A stretch of 64,000 nt of DNA, taken from Pseudoips prasinana (taxonomy: Eukaryota > Arthropoda > Insecta > Lepidoptera > Nolidae). Shown here piece by piece: positions 12,392 through 22,565 of the stretch. The stretch covers positions 3,410,001-3,474,000 of the forward strand of contig OX621266.1 in assembly GCA_951640165.1 (NCBI GenBank), written 5' to 3'. The notes beneath the pieces were generated by a model. The model was not told where the DNA came from, made no database searches, and saw only the letters and a program-made list of their open reading frames with translations. Numbering within the stretch: position 1 is the first letter of the stretch; each line of letters opens with the position of its first letter. Position numbers and translations under genes: made by a program.

Positions 12392-12814
12392 TATGGTATT
12401 GATATAAACACATATTATTTTGCATCCATTTTGAAGTCTATGAACGAGTATTTATCCCTATATAAAGGGATTTTCATAAAAATCTAATATTAGTTATTTT
12501 TCATAAGCGTGGCTGTAATAACCCCCCCAAATAAGAAATGTCAGTGAGTATTTATTCATCATAGTATTTTAATTATCAATAATTTAATAATGTATGTTTA
12601 ATTACATACCTACTAACTGTTATTCAAATGTAAGTTTCGTTGTTCTCGATCATATTTATTTGAATTCATCAATAATGGACTATTCATGATATATCTAAAT
12701 AGATGTTTCATCTATTCAAATCAATCAATCTTACGAGCAATAGATATATTATTATCCTCTTGAACATAGTAACGTTTAACGAAATGATAATTTAATGTAT
12801 TTTTAAATTTTCAG
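12392..12814 (+). other. AT-rich stretch, possible intron
   Basis: No coding motif or repeat match is seen. It leads into a pyrimidine-rich tract ending in TTTTAAATTTTCAG at 12814, the acceptor of the exon candidate, so part of it may be intron. No donor can be assigned. Confidence 0.35.
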
Positions 12815-13297
12815 GACTCAGGAAACGAGCTCTTCAACTTCATTCCTATGAATACCGTGCTAGAACCGAGAAATGAAAAGCGTCTAAACCTCGAACCTTC
12901 TAGCAAGAGGCTGAAAAAGAATCCTGCCGTGTTCTCCTGTGCGAAAAAACTAACGCGTGGTGGAAAAGTGATAAGAATAGAAATATATGATATGGAACAT
13001 TTTTCTGATAGCACAGATTCGCTGTGCAAATGTGATGCTGAAGTTTGCGTTCAACACGTAGTTAAAAATGTATTTATGGACGAAATTTACAAATCTATTA
13101 AGAAACTCATTGTTAAATACAAATACAAATACAAAAAAAATACAAATATTTTATTGGAACAAAAACAGATTACAAAATTTTTTAGTTCGCTAACAACCGC
13201 ATTAGTATGGAATACTGTGTCGCAGCCATTAGCACCCACCTCCAAGAGGGTAGACGACAGCGTTCCAGATATTGAACGATATAAAACAAAATTTTGA
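12815..13297 (+). CDS. Candidate terminal exon with a PIP box
   Basis: An acceptor-like TTTTAAATTTTCAG ends at 12814. From 12815 one frame stays open, in phase with an internal ATG at 12848, to a TGA at 13295-13297. AATAAA follows at about 13300, as expected for a last exon. The protein is basic at its start (KRLNLEPSSKRLKK), then has a Cys-containing acidic region and a Lys/Tyr-rich stretch. Residues LLEQKQITKFFSSL contain QKQITKFF, a full match to the PCNA-interacting consensus Q-x-x-(I/L/M)-x-x-(F/Y)-(F/Y). I do not recognise the family. A host replication, repair or cell-cycle gene is possible, and so is a pogo-type transposase tail, which can also end in a PIP box. Upstream exons are not visible. 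The minus-strand LINE-2 ends just downstream. Confidence 0.5.
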   Translation, partial: DSGNELFNFIPMNTVLEPRNEKRLNLEPSSKRLKKNPAVFSCAKKLTRGGKVIRIEIYDMEHFSDSTDSLCKCDAEVCVQHVVKNVFMDEIYKSIKKLIVKYKYKYKKNTNILLEQKQITKFFSSLTTALVWNTVSQPLAPTSKRVDDSVPDIERYKTKF

Positions 13298-13487
13298 AAA
13301 TAAAATATCTTAAGCACTAAGTATATATTGTTATTACAAAATGTTATTAAATTAAATTACTAAAATTAAATTGTTTATGCATGTCTATGTGTGTATGAGA
13401 GTGGGAGTGAGAGTATGTGTATATGTATATGTATGTTTATTCGTTTATGTGATTTGGAAGGGAGAGGGAAATGAATGAAAGAGATTT

Positions 13488-13997
13488 TTAGATGGTTACA
13501 AGATGTTCGAGTTCTTCGTAAGTCAAGGAACTGAGCCACTTATGTGTTATTGATTTACACTCACGTGAAGGAAGGGGATAGATGTTCAAAATCCCATTTA
13601 TGTGGTTATACAATCTTGAGCTTATAAAGTAGTATTGTCGCCTGACTATTACGATGTTAGCTGGTACAACAGGGCATGCTTTAACAGGTCTACGTTTGTG
13701 CTTACTCTGGTTGCTAAAACACTTGTCGAAACCAAGTTCTGTATGTTTTCGTAAGATTGAGTTCAGAAGAAAACTTTGTCTTACTCTAGGTATTTGCAAT
13801 AGAGCATACAGTTCGTCGGTTGGAAAACGGACTGGTTTGTGCGACATGACTTTCAGAACCGATCTCTGCGCTCTTTCTAAACGAAGCATTAAGCACTTTC
13901 CAGAACTACCCCATATGGTTATACAATAGCTTAAGATGGAATTTGCCAGAGCATAGTAGACTGTTTTAAGCGTAGGAAGATCAGCTGATGACCTTCA
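13488..13997 (-). pseudogene. LINE-2 ORF2 C-terminal domain
   Basis: Downstream of the RT, after a frame change near 13998, the minus strand encodes TVYYALANSILSYCITIWG and then LRLERAQRSVLKVM and RPVKACPVVPANIVIVRRQY, ending at 13488. The ILSY..IWG plus L..LQ(R)..L pattern is the usual region after the RT thumb of CR1/Jockey-type proteins. Its role in retrotransposition is not well defined. Confidence 0.7.
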
Positions 13998-15077
13998 TTT
14001 TTTAAAAACAAATATTAATTTCCTAACTCGTGCAACCAAAGACCCGATGTGATCGCTCCAGGACATAGTGCTATCAATTGTTACGCCTAAGTATTTTATA
14101 CTATTTGTTCGCGAGATAGATTTGCAACAGCAGTTATTATTCATTGCGGACTGGCAATTGTGGATAGTCAAAGCGAAGGGTGATGCCGGTTGAAAAATGA
14201 TGCGTGGAGAGAATGTGATAAATTTTGTTTTCTCCATGTTCAGGGTAAGCAAATTATTTGATAACCACTCAGAAACTATTTTCAACGCAGATTCTGCATT
14301 GGAGCGGGTTTCATGCCAGTCACTTCCTTGAACGATTATTGCCGTATCGTCTGCGTAAACTATAAGGTTCGAGTTTGGTACTTTGAGTTTGCAGAGCTCA
14401 TTAATGTAACACAAAAATAAGGTAGGCCCAAGAACACTACCTTGTGGAACGCCATAGCTCATGTTTTCAACGTCGCTCTTATGGTCTCCTATTTTTACAA
14501 TCTGAGAGCGATTACTAAGGTAACTCCTAAAAATATCAAGTGGTAATCCTCTAATGCCCATTTTTTGGAGTTTATTCAGCAAGAGAGGAACAGAAACAGT
14601 GTCAAAAGCTTTTGAAAGGTCTAGAAAAATAGCAATTGATTTGGTTTTATTGTTTAAATTTTTGGCCACAGCACCAGTTAATTTAAGAACGGCATCTTCT
14701 GTGTTTTTACCTGATCGAAAACCAAATTGATTGTCAGCCAGAATATTTTTTGAGTTGAGATACTTAAGAAGCCTAAGATTAATGATTTTTTCCAAAATTT
14801 TAGATAAGGTTGTTAACACAGAAATTGGTCTATAATTGTTGACACTGCTCCTGTCCCCACTCTTGTGAATAGGGTGCACAATGGCTTTTTTAAAAACCGT
14901 TGGGAAAACTCCTGCCATCAAAGACAGATTAAATACATAGCAGATAATAGGAACAAGGACGTGTCTGGCTGCCTTAATAAGGGCGGCTGATATGCCATCC
15001 CAGCCCACCGCACTACCTAGTTTTAGCCCAAGTATTGTTCTCTCTATTTCGGCAATGTCTGTACTAAAAATGGCCAT
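13995..15077 (-). pseudogene. LINE-2 ORF2 reverse transcriptase
   Basis: The frame carries the ordered RT blocks: SAVGWDGISAALIK, AIVHPIHKSGD, NYRPISVLTTLSKILEKI, FGFRSGKNTEDAVL, IFLDLSKAFDTV (first catalytic Asp), GVPQGSVLGPTLFLCYINEL, and LIVYADDTAIIV with the YADD catalytic pair. The catalytic residues are intact. The frame is separated from the endonuclease by one break and ends in FVFKK-stop at 13995, where another frame carries on. Confidence 0.85.
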
Positions 15078-16456
15078 TGAGCTGGGATCAGTACTAGCGG
15101 CATTAGTGCCGTAAGAACTGTAAGCTTGATCGTCTCGTGGAGTAATTTGGAATTTATAATTAATTTGGAAGCGAGAGTTCTTCCTATGCTAGCGAAGTGT
15201 TTATTGACAATATTAAGCGAGGCATGTGGATCGGAAGCAATTGTCAGCAGTTCACTAGCACATGATTTGTTTGTCTGAAGGTTAGAATTTTTTTTAATAA
15301 GATTCCACGTGGCCTTAGGATTTTTACGATTTTTTTGAAATTCTTCACGTTCGTATAGTCTTTTCAGTTTTTTGAGTAAATTATTACAAAAATGTTTATA
15401 ACGCATGTAAGTCACTTTTAGGATATTATTATCAGGATCTCTTCTTGTTTTACGAAACATTTTGTCGCGGTTACGGATGCATCTAAGAAGGCCAGGGGTT
15501 ATCCAGGGCTTTAATATTCGTTTCCTGCTTGGCCTCACAGTTGTAAAAGTGTTGCTGTTAACCACATTAGAGATTTTGTTAACTAATTTCGTGGCTGCGT
15601 CATTTGCATCGTAGCAAGTGGTTATTGATGTAAAATCTGTCATTTCAAGTTCAGCTACACAGGCAACGATATCAACGCGTCGAGATGTTACAGGGGCTTT
15701 AGGACTACGATTCCGGAGTTTGCAAAACACTATAACAGGAGCGTGATCAGTTATAAAGGAATCAATTACCAGAGTGATGGCAGGTTTATCTGACTTAATT
15801 ATCGCGTGATCAATGCAGCTATTACCACGGGTTGGAAAAAGATGCCCGGGCAGCATACCATGCGATGCCACAGTATTCAAGTACATATCCGAAATTGAGT
15901 CAGTATTATTAGGCAATATATTTATATTAATATCACCAAGTATCATAATTGTTTTATAAGCGTTGAGTGAACTCAAGCAGTTGTCTAAACTATTAAGAAA
16001 GTTTTGGACATTACGGTGTGAGGGAGAACGGTAGACTGCCACTAGTGCAACATCTTTTTTAAATTTTATAATAATACAATTAGCATCCACCAGTACCTGC
16101 CGTTCAATAGTAAAATGCAAGTTTTGCTTAACGTATACTACTATACCGTCGTTTTGATTGGTGTATTCAGACTTGAAGCATTCAAAACCAGTTATTACAG
16201 GAGGCGATGGACATTTACTTAACCAACACTCTGACAACACAATGATGTCATACTGCAGTTTAGTTCTGTGCAACAGTATAAGCAAATTATCAAAATTAGC
16301 CGAATTGCCTAAACTTCTTATATTAACATGAAAGATTTTTAAACCACTGCTTGGATCATTGACGTACCCGCTACATTTTTCAGGGGAACAAAAATATGAT
16401 TCTGAGACTGACAAGCGCTCGATGTCTTCTGCAATATATAAATTTTCACTATCCAT
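15078..16456 (-). pseudogene. LINE-2 ORF2 N-terminal endonuclease
   Basis: A true ATG at 16456 opens an APE-type endonuclease: FHVNIRSLGNSANFDNLL, IIVLSECWL with the metal-binding Glu, GIVVYVK, IMILGDININIL (GDIN in place of GDFN) and FITDHAPVIVF (TDH in place of SDH). The linker to the RT is Lys/Arg-rich (KHFCNNLLKKLKRLYEREE) with WNLIKK, common before the RT of these LINEs. The reading frame changes near 15130, between the linker and the RT. Confidence 0.85.
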
Positions 16457-16771
16457 AGCTAGGAAAAATTAACAGGATGTTTATCTTTAAGTGACATTGA
16501 AAATGAAAAATGACTATACATTGGTTGACAATGCATAGTGGCTGGGCTCGTGAATTTTTGCTAGTCCTTCCATTAGAGTATTTTTGTGTGAGTGTATGTG
16601 TATGTGTGTGGTACAAAGTAAAATTAACAGTAAAATTTAGGTTTCTAGGAGGTAATAGAAAGTTAATACAATTTATAACTAAACGAAAATAACAGAAATA
16701 TAGATAAGAGATTGCGTAGCTATATAGTCACTTCGTATTATTCGTTTTGGGTATATCAGATTCTGTTTTAA

Positions 16772-17160
16772 CTAAGATATGGGGGCTCTCTCTTTTTCAC
16801 GCAAGAAAATCTTACCATTTGTAACCCAACAAAAACGATAATTATTGCTACTCGCAAAGTCCTTAGCAAGAAATAAGAGTCTTTTCGATCTTGCCGTAAG
16901 GTTTTCTGACATAAAGATTGGTTTGGGTGTTCCATTTATTTTTAGGTGCTCAGTAGAAAGCTTTTTATTGTCTTCCTTCCCTTTATTATAGGTCTTATAT
17001 TTTTGTAGAAAATTTTCTTTTTTTAGATTTGTGGTAAAATTAACAATAATCGTTCTATTATTAGAATCAGTCGGTCCAACTCGGTAAATGTCGTTTATCT
17101 CATGCGGTTGTATCGGGGCATTTAACCGCTCGAGTGCTAACAAAAACGCGTGAAGTGCTC
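16772..17160 (-). pseudogene. LINE-2 ORF1 C-terminal RNA-binding part
   Basis: From about residue 53 of this frame the minus strand encodes RLNAPIQPHEINDIYRVG, RTIIVNFTTNLKKENFLQKY and IFMSENLTARSKRLLFLAKD, then YRFCWVTNGKIFLRE. This order is typical of the RRM-like and C-terminal part of CR1/Jockey ORF1 proteins, which bind the element RNA. It should follow directly on LEIRNIPVVKSETKDLLL of the N-terminal piece but is separated by about 650 bp of foreign sequence. Confidence 0.75.
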
Positions 17161-17502
17161 CTAGCTCAGCGATAAATGGCGACCCGCCGTGCGCTAAATG
17201 GGCGCGCTCAATAAACAATTTTTTGTTGAGGTGTAGTCGACATGGGTCGACACAAGTGTTGTTTTTATTCATGCTTGTGAATGACTCTTTCAAGTCGTAA
17301 TGAATGTTTGTTGACATTTCGTTTCTAATTTATTATATTTAGGGCAAAACATTGACTAAAGTTGAAAAAAAAAAAAAAAAAAGTATTTTTGAAATACGAT
17401 TATTTAAAAAAGTAAATCGGTAACATATATATTTTATGACTTTTAACAGTGGAATAGCTCTATTTACACACCATAAAACAAAAAAAAACATTCTTCTTAC
17501 TT
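17161..17502. other. Unexplained insert inside LINE-2 ORF1
   Basis: This stretch separates the C-terminal ORF1 piece from element E2. It includes a GC-rich part (GGCGACCCGCCGTGCGC near 17178), a poly(A) of about 18 at 17366-17383, and AT-rich DNA. The minus-strand frame stays open to 17317 but shows no ORF1 motif there. The poly(A) suggests a retroposed fragment next to E2. I found no second copy in the window. Confidence 0.4.
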
Positions 17503-17810
17503 CAAAACTATTAATTTACAGGCGTTAGATTAACCTCACTTACGCGCGAGAATCAATGACTGACATTTGACATTTTTTTTTCAAGCCGAATGAACTATTG
17601 TGGAACTTTTGTCGTATTTCTTGCATGAAGGAATGTATTAAGATTCGAGTAGAAAAGAGAAAAAGATAAGAAACGTAACGCGATAGAAAGAAATAACGAG
17701 ATTGCTCCGATGCGTCATACTGAACTAAAAAAGGGACATTTGTCACTTGAGAGCACTCAACGGTCAAAAAAAAAAGGGACAAAAGTCACTTAGGTGCACG
17801 CGACTGGTTA
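17503..17810 (+). mobile_element. Short element E, copy E2
   Basis: Nearly identical to E1 along its length, including the two tandem ~40-bp 3' repeats. It interrupts LINE-2 ORF1 directly after the codons for VIKVGAIL. The plus-strand orientation is the same as E1 although the host LINE is on the other strand. No clear target duplication is seen. Confidence 0.75.
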
Positions 17811-18405
17811 AAATAGCACCCACCTTAATAACATTATTTAATAATAAATCTTTGGTTTCAGACTTAACAACAGGGATGTTTCGAATTTCCAAACAGGACG
17901 ATCTTGCACCTTTTTCCATTTTCTCAAGCTTTTCCTCCAAGGACTTCGTATATGCTGCGTTATTTTTACGTTCCGTGTCGAATTTGTTTTCTAGTTCATC
18001 AATCTTGGACTTTAGATTATCGTAATACTCTGATAAAGAGTTAACAGCTTTTTGAATGTTGGTGTTTTGTGATTTTATTTCCTGCATTGAATCATAGATC
18101 TTATCAATTTTATTGTTCTGTTCCACTTTTAATTCGTTGAACATAGACCTCATTTCAGCCATAAAGTTAGACAGTTTGTTCTCGTTTACAGCAATCGCTC
18201 CAACACGTCTGCGCTTGGTGGGGTGTGAAATACCAGAACAATCACTCTCGACCTTCTCCGCTTCAGATTCCATTAGGTTCGGCTCAGACAAACTAAGGTG
18301 CAGCGGACTCAAGAGGAGCGGCGTGGATGGCGCATCGAGTGACGTCATAGGTGGTGGAGTTCGGTTAATCGGCATGTTTGCAAATGGGCTCAGGTACCAG
18401 GGCAC
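17811..18405 (-). pseudogene. LINE-2 ORF1 N-terminal part
   Basis: The frame starts at 18405 or a nearby in-frame Met. It has a Pro/Ser-rich start, a basic TKRRRVG, then a long predicted coiled coil (about residues 75-170: KLSNFMAEMRSMFNELK, IQKAVNSLSEYYDNLKSKID, SLEEKLEKMEKG), then SCLEIRNIPVVKSETKDLLL, the first strand of an RRM-like fold. Coiled coil plus RRM is the standard layout for this type of ORF1 protein, which trimerises and coats the RNA. E2 cuts it after VGAIL. Confidence 0.75.
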
Positions 18406-18480
18406 AAGAAGTTAGTAGGAGCTTAGCTTCGGTCACTACGTCAGGGGTCAGCAAACTGGTCACGTATCGAGAAATTGGTA

Positions 18481-18825
18481 CAATTTTACTGACGGCCACT
18501 CTAACTTGACCTTCCGGATTACATGCAAGAAATTATAGTGTTGTGTTTGTGTAGTTGAATTGTTTCATCAATGTGTGACGGTTCAAATCTGCGTGTGCAA
18601 TCGTAGCGTATTTTCACACAGTGATGCAGGTATATGAAGACACTCACTCACGTGTTGCGGCTGTGAATGTCTGCAATGATTGCGCTTGTGTTACGTTTCT
18701 TCCGCGAGGATCCTTGGTATTACTGCGCTCCTATTATTCGAGTCACTATTTATTTTACTAATATGAATTTAATTGTTAAAAAATATTATAAATAGGGTCC
18801 ACTAAAAACACATCTGAACGCCTCA
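18481..18825. other. Non-coding stretch
   Basis: No coding motif is seen. The part next to 18480 may be LINE-2 5' UTR. The rest leads to a polypurine tract near 18830. Confidence 0.35.
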
Positions 18826-18951
18826 GAGGTCCGGGGGGAAGAGGAGTGTTAAAGTTACAGACAATATAAATATATCTCATTAAATGTTATAAACGATGTG
18901 CTGTTTTATTTATTCGCCTACAATTGTGTGTGTGTATTCAATACTACACAA
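18826..18951 (+). repeat. Possible solo LTR-like end with polypurine tract
   Basis: CCGGGGGGAAGAGGAG (about 18831-18846) is followed by TGTTAAAGTTACAG and a stretch of about 105 bp ending near AATACTACACA. This copies the arrangement of gypsy-1 (GGGGGAGGGAC then TGTTGTG, 129-bp LTR) and gypsy-2 (AGGGGAGGAAT then TGTTATA, 107-bp LTR). No partner LTR or pol tail is visible, so the call is tentative. Confidence 0.3.
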
Positions 18952-19290
18952 TGATGTAATCTTGTGTGTTATAAAGGCAGCTTATAATAACAAGGATCAT
19001 TCCGCTCTGTATATCGAACGGCGCTGAATGGACTACTATTGGAATGCGAACATTAGTACCTATCTGTTAAATGTAAACACTTGTTTACACCCACACCTTA
19101 AAAAGGAAAGACCGATCATTCGATTATTATTTTTTTTTTGAATAGATAAGATAATGGATAAGTTTGAATGAATGAATAGTGAAAATTGCGGGTTTCCATC
19201 GTACAGAATCAAACCTATTACCGTCCGGTATTTGGTCATGAGTTGATGAATAGTTAACATAATGAGTAGAATTGGATGAATGAATGAATA
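18952..19290. other. Non-coding stretch with GAATGAATGAATAG repeats
   Basis: GAATGAATGAATAGT(G/T)AAAATTGCGGG occurs near 19167 and again at about 19277-19303, giving a short direct repeat with about 110 bp period. No gene is seen. Confidence 0.45.
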
Positions 19291-19343
19291 GTTAAAATTG
19301 CGGGATTCCAGATCTTATTTGATCTGGAAGCCCCAATTTTAAC
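19291..19343. repeat. Hairpin at the truncation point of LINE-4
   Basis: The left arm GTTAAAATTGCGGGATTCC plus AGATC (19291-19314) pairs with the right arm 19321-19343 around a 6-nt loop TTATTT, with a few mismatches. LINE-4 coding sequence stops within 2-3 bp of the right arm, so the hairpin lies at or forms the breakpoint. Confidence 0.75.
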
Positions 19344-19344
19344 C

Positions 19345-19890
19345 TACTCCCATGACTATTGTATGACTGTAAGAAGGAACTAAGTTTGCTAAGAGAGTAT
19401 CCAATGAGGAGAAGAAATTAATATGTGACGAAGGACAGTAGTAAACCCCAAGGAGAATTTTTGTGTGATGCAACTCTACTTCCAGAAAAAGATGTTCGCC
19501 GGTGTTAGACGGTGGCGGCTGGGCTGACATATTAATAACGCTGAAAGGAATGTGTGGTCGAAGGTATATGGCAACACCACCACCACCGCCGTTTATCCGG
19601 TCATTTCTGATCAATTGAAAACCGGGCAACGAATATGAAGTAGAGGGCAAGCATGGTTTAAGCCACGATTCGGAAACAAGAATGGCGTGGATGTTCTTAC
19701 AGTCTAAACTGGCCAGCATGTCGGAATAGTGTGCCGAAATACTCTGTGCATTAATGTGAACAACATTAAAGTTCCTAGGTTCGTCAGAGAACTGAGATAT
19801 TAAGGTTTCACTTAAAGACGGAATACTGAGAAAACTCACGTCGTCACTACAAGCTGAGACAAAATCTTCAACATCGCTTCCAAAATCAGA
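19345..19890 (-). pseudogene. LINE-4 ORF2 endonuclease fragment
   Basis: The frame encodes NFNVVHINAQSISAHYSDML, AILVSESWL with the catalytic Glu, GGGGGVAIYLRPHIPFSV and ILLGVYYCPSS, ending SHTIVMG. It is the same domain as in LINE-1a/b, with an acidic N-terminal leader (SDFGSDVEDFVSACSDD). The likely ORF2 ATG is the one before SDFGSD. The C-terminal half of the domain and the whole RT are missing. Confidence 0.75.
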
Positions 19891-19909
19891 CATAATAATA
19901 TATAAATAA

Positions 19910-20206
19910 CTAATATACAATAAATACTATACTATCAGCAATCAGCCTGACCTGCTGCTGGAGATTTGACAGCAACTGAAGTATGAGAGTATGGAATGCT
20001 GAGAACTCTGCTGCCAGATCAGTGGGCTGTAGACTGCTGCTTTGTTGACTGCTGGCCTGCTGCTTGCTGTTGTGCAGTATTTGGGCTTCAATGTTAGCTA
20101 CTTTCGTGTTGAAGAGGTCCATCATGGTGTCAATGGAACTTACAATTGTGTCCATGGTGATAGTGTTGTTTGTGGAATTATGTTTGTGCTTGAATGGAGA
20201 AAACAC
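19910..20206 (-). pseudogene. LINE-4 ORF1 N-terminal part
   Basis: From the Met before DTIVSSIDTMMDLFNTK the frame encodes a predicted coiled coil and LAAEFSAFHTLILQLLSNLQ, matching the pattern of the ORF1 at 63236 (LAAEVASFKSFMLLQLDTLQ). It stops soon after QVRLIADSI, before any RRM, so most of ORF1 is deleted and the ORF2 frame follows at once. Confidence 0.65.
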
Positions 20207-20394
20207 TTAACTGGTAGGTAGACAATATTATCAACTGTTTTTACACATAAATTTGCAATAATATGGCTAATAACTAATTAAATTTGAATTTTAAATATAG
20301 AGCTATAATTTTTCTTGCAACTGCTACAACTACCCACACCCAAAAAAAAGTGAAGTGTGTTTTTCTAGTTTCAGTGTAAGGCCTGGTGGTAAAG

Positions 20395-20592
20395 ACAACT
20401 CCCCCACTAGGGTATCTAATCCCTGTGTCACGTGGTACTTTACAAACATATAATAGGCGGACTCAAATAATATTCAGACTCAGAACAATTATTAATGAGT
20501 CTCACGAATAGTTGTCCGGCGCGGGACTCGAACCCATGACACGAAGCGGCGAGGCGAATGTCTAGGCCGCTGCGCCATACGTGCAGTCCTTT
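20395..20592 (-). mobile_element. tRNA-derived SINE
   Basis: On the minus strand an A box TGGCGCAGCGGCCTAG (plus 20562-20577) is followed by a B box GGGTTCGAGTCCC (plus 20523-20535), good matches to the pol III internal promoter. A non-tRNA body continues toward 20400. No paired acceptor stem is seen, so this is a SINE head and not a working tRNA gene. The 3' limit is a guess. Confidence 0.7.
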
Positions 20593-20759
20593 TTGATGAT
20601 TGTAAATTATTTGAAGCAGTAAAGTGTACCTATTATTTAAAAAATAATATAATACATATTTTACCTTATTTTCCGTTGAGTGTTCGTGTAAAAAGGGAAA
20701 ATAAATAATACAGGTATTTTCTTATTCCACATCAAGGTTATAACTGACACGTGTTAAGG

Positions 20760-22565
20760 CATGCATCCCAACAAATCCGAGAATGAGAATAGATTTGTTT
20801 TTCCATCTAGAATCAACTAAAGTTACCGAGCATTCGTAATAATGTAACACTTTAAATAAAAGTAACAAAGCCTCACCTGTGATCAAAGCTTACCAACACG
20901 AGATGACGCTTCCTACATTATCTCTCCTTTAAAACAAATGATACAACCAATATTCAGCAAATCTTCCACTCTAATTACACCAGAAACGACGCTCGCTTCT
21001 AAAACTTCTATAGGGCTCCTGAAAACACACTCAAAACTTCTGAAACAACTTTTTCTTTTCGTTCGCGTCTGGCGCGAAGCGCCGCCATTCCCTGACAGTT
21101 CTCCATAGTGCCAAAATGCGTCCTCAATTACGATACTTCCGGTCAGTCTCATTAATTAAATAAATGTAATCTGCATAATCACATAAAAATAAATAGTTAA
21201 TCTTCTATCAAAACGACAGTTAGTATTATATTAAACATATAAATTTATTAATACATTATCCATTATTGTATATGAATAATAAGTAGCTGTTTTGTGAACA
21301 ATCCTTTTTCCCAGTAATTCTATAACTGTTCCCATTGGTCGATTTCAAGATAAGAGAAGGGACTTAACTTTATAGTATCTAGTGATGTCCCTATATGTAA
21401 ATTATTACGATAATTGAACTAATGTTAAGCTTGTTCCACACATATTTGCATCGATTAGTCTAAATTTGATAATCAGGCATAATACGAATTAAAATACTAT
21501 AAATCAGCTGTTATATTTTGTTTCATTTAAAAGATATTTTGCAACACGCCAGCTAAATTATAGTACAATTAGCTGGACGAAGGATATGCGAATGACCTCA
21601 ACGTGACGAGCCAGTATGGTTAGTAACAGCTCCCCCGCTCAATTTTTCAAATGTTAAACTTAAACCCAGTCTAACATGAGGAAAATTGGTCCCTATAACT
21701 TGATATAGTAACTTGAACAAAATAAATTTAATTATTCTAGTTTATTAGAGTTGAAACTGGAAGTGCAGCTTAGATGTGTGAGTAAAATGAGTCCACTTGT
21801 AGACAATCCCCGCAAATCAGAAATGTTGATTCATATACACTGTCTCGTATACCCATAAATTATACACACAAGCCATTTAAATCCTCAAGAAGTACTTGGT
21901 TGTGAGTCAAGCAAACGCTAGCCGTTCAAAATACATCAGTTCTCCGTTAAGAGTCATTTACTACCACTCCGGAGATCCGTATGCACTTTCCCTCGGAGGA
22001 CCCAAAATTGTCGTGAGCATAATCCAACAGATACACAAATTTACAATGCAAACCCTCAACACCTAATTCACGAAGACAAACCCACAAATAAGACTAGATG
22101 TGCAGTGTAAAGTCGATTTGATAGCATTTAGCTTCTTGTGGAGTATGGACCTTTCATGAGACCAAAATACAACTTGGCAATAATTGTATACTATCCTAAC
22201 ACCAAAATACATCATAACAGGTCGTTTGTATATTGTATATCGTTTCCAAGTCCCAACTCAAAATAACCAACCTCTTGCTCTGGAATTTGCCTCGATTTAA
22301 AGCCCTTACATATCCTCACTAAGTTTCTTTGTCAGTCATTTTGTGGTTCAAAGTCAATGTTAAAGTACCTAATATTTGTTTCCTCAACATTCACAGACTT
22401 AACTTTCATGTCTTTGCAGTCAACTTTAAATATAACCAAACCCGTATGAGCCAGACCAGAGGTAATGAATAATTTCCAATAGTATTGCCTCCTCACCTGA
22501 ATATAATTTCTAAATATACATAATAACCTTTATTTTCTTTGCTGTTACATATGTATATATATCTC
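20760..22565 (-). repeat. Repeat A, copy A2, distal part
   Basis: The reverse complement matches A1 from about 4755 to 6600 and A3 along 46385-47749. It stops matching at CATGCATCCCAACAAATCC near 20760, about 190 bp before the A1/A3 limit. At 22561-22565 the repeat is cut after ATCTC by gypsy-1. Confidence 0.8.

Larger units (their letters stand above)
13380..18480 (-). mobile_element. LINE-2, CR1/Jockey-type, nearly full length but broken
   Basis: Read on the minus strand, the order is ORF1 (18405 down to 16772, split by an insertion), then ORF2 endonuclease, reverse transcriptase and C-terminal region (16456 down to 13488). A 3' UTR rich in CATATACATATAC and CTCTCACTC follows to about 13380. 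ORF1 ends about 315 bp before the ORF2 ATG. The 5' limit near 18480 and the 3' limit are estimates. Frame breaks near 15130 and 13998 disable ORF2. Confidence 0.8.
19345..20350 (-). mobile_element. LINE-4, CR1/Jockey-type, 5' part only
   Basis: On the minus strand it starts with CTTTTTTTTGGGTGTGGGTAG (about 20348), which matches the 5' end of the element at 63022. A 5' UTR, a short ORF1 and the start of ORF2 follow, ending at 19345 inside the endonuclease (IVMG, just before the expected DFN). It is related to LINE-1 and LINE-5 in the endonuclease but clearly diverged. Confidence 0.75.

Noticed and set aside
13000..13140. Microsatellite-driven frame as an argument against the PIP exon
   Set aside because: The AAATACAAATAC run explains only the KYKYKYK stretch; the remaining frame and the splice and poly(A) signals do not depend on it.
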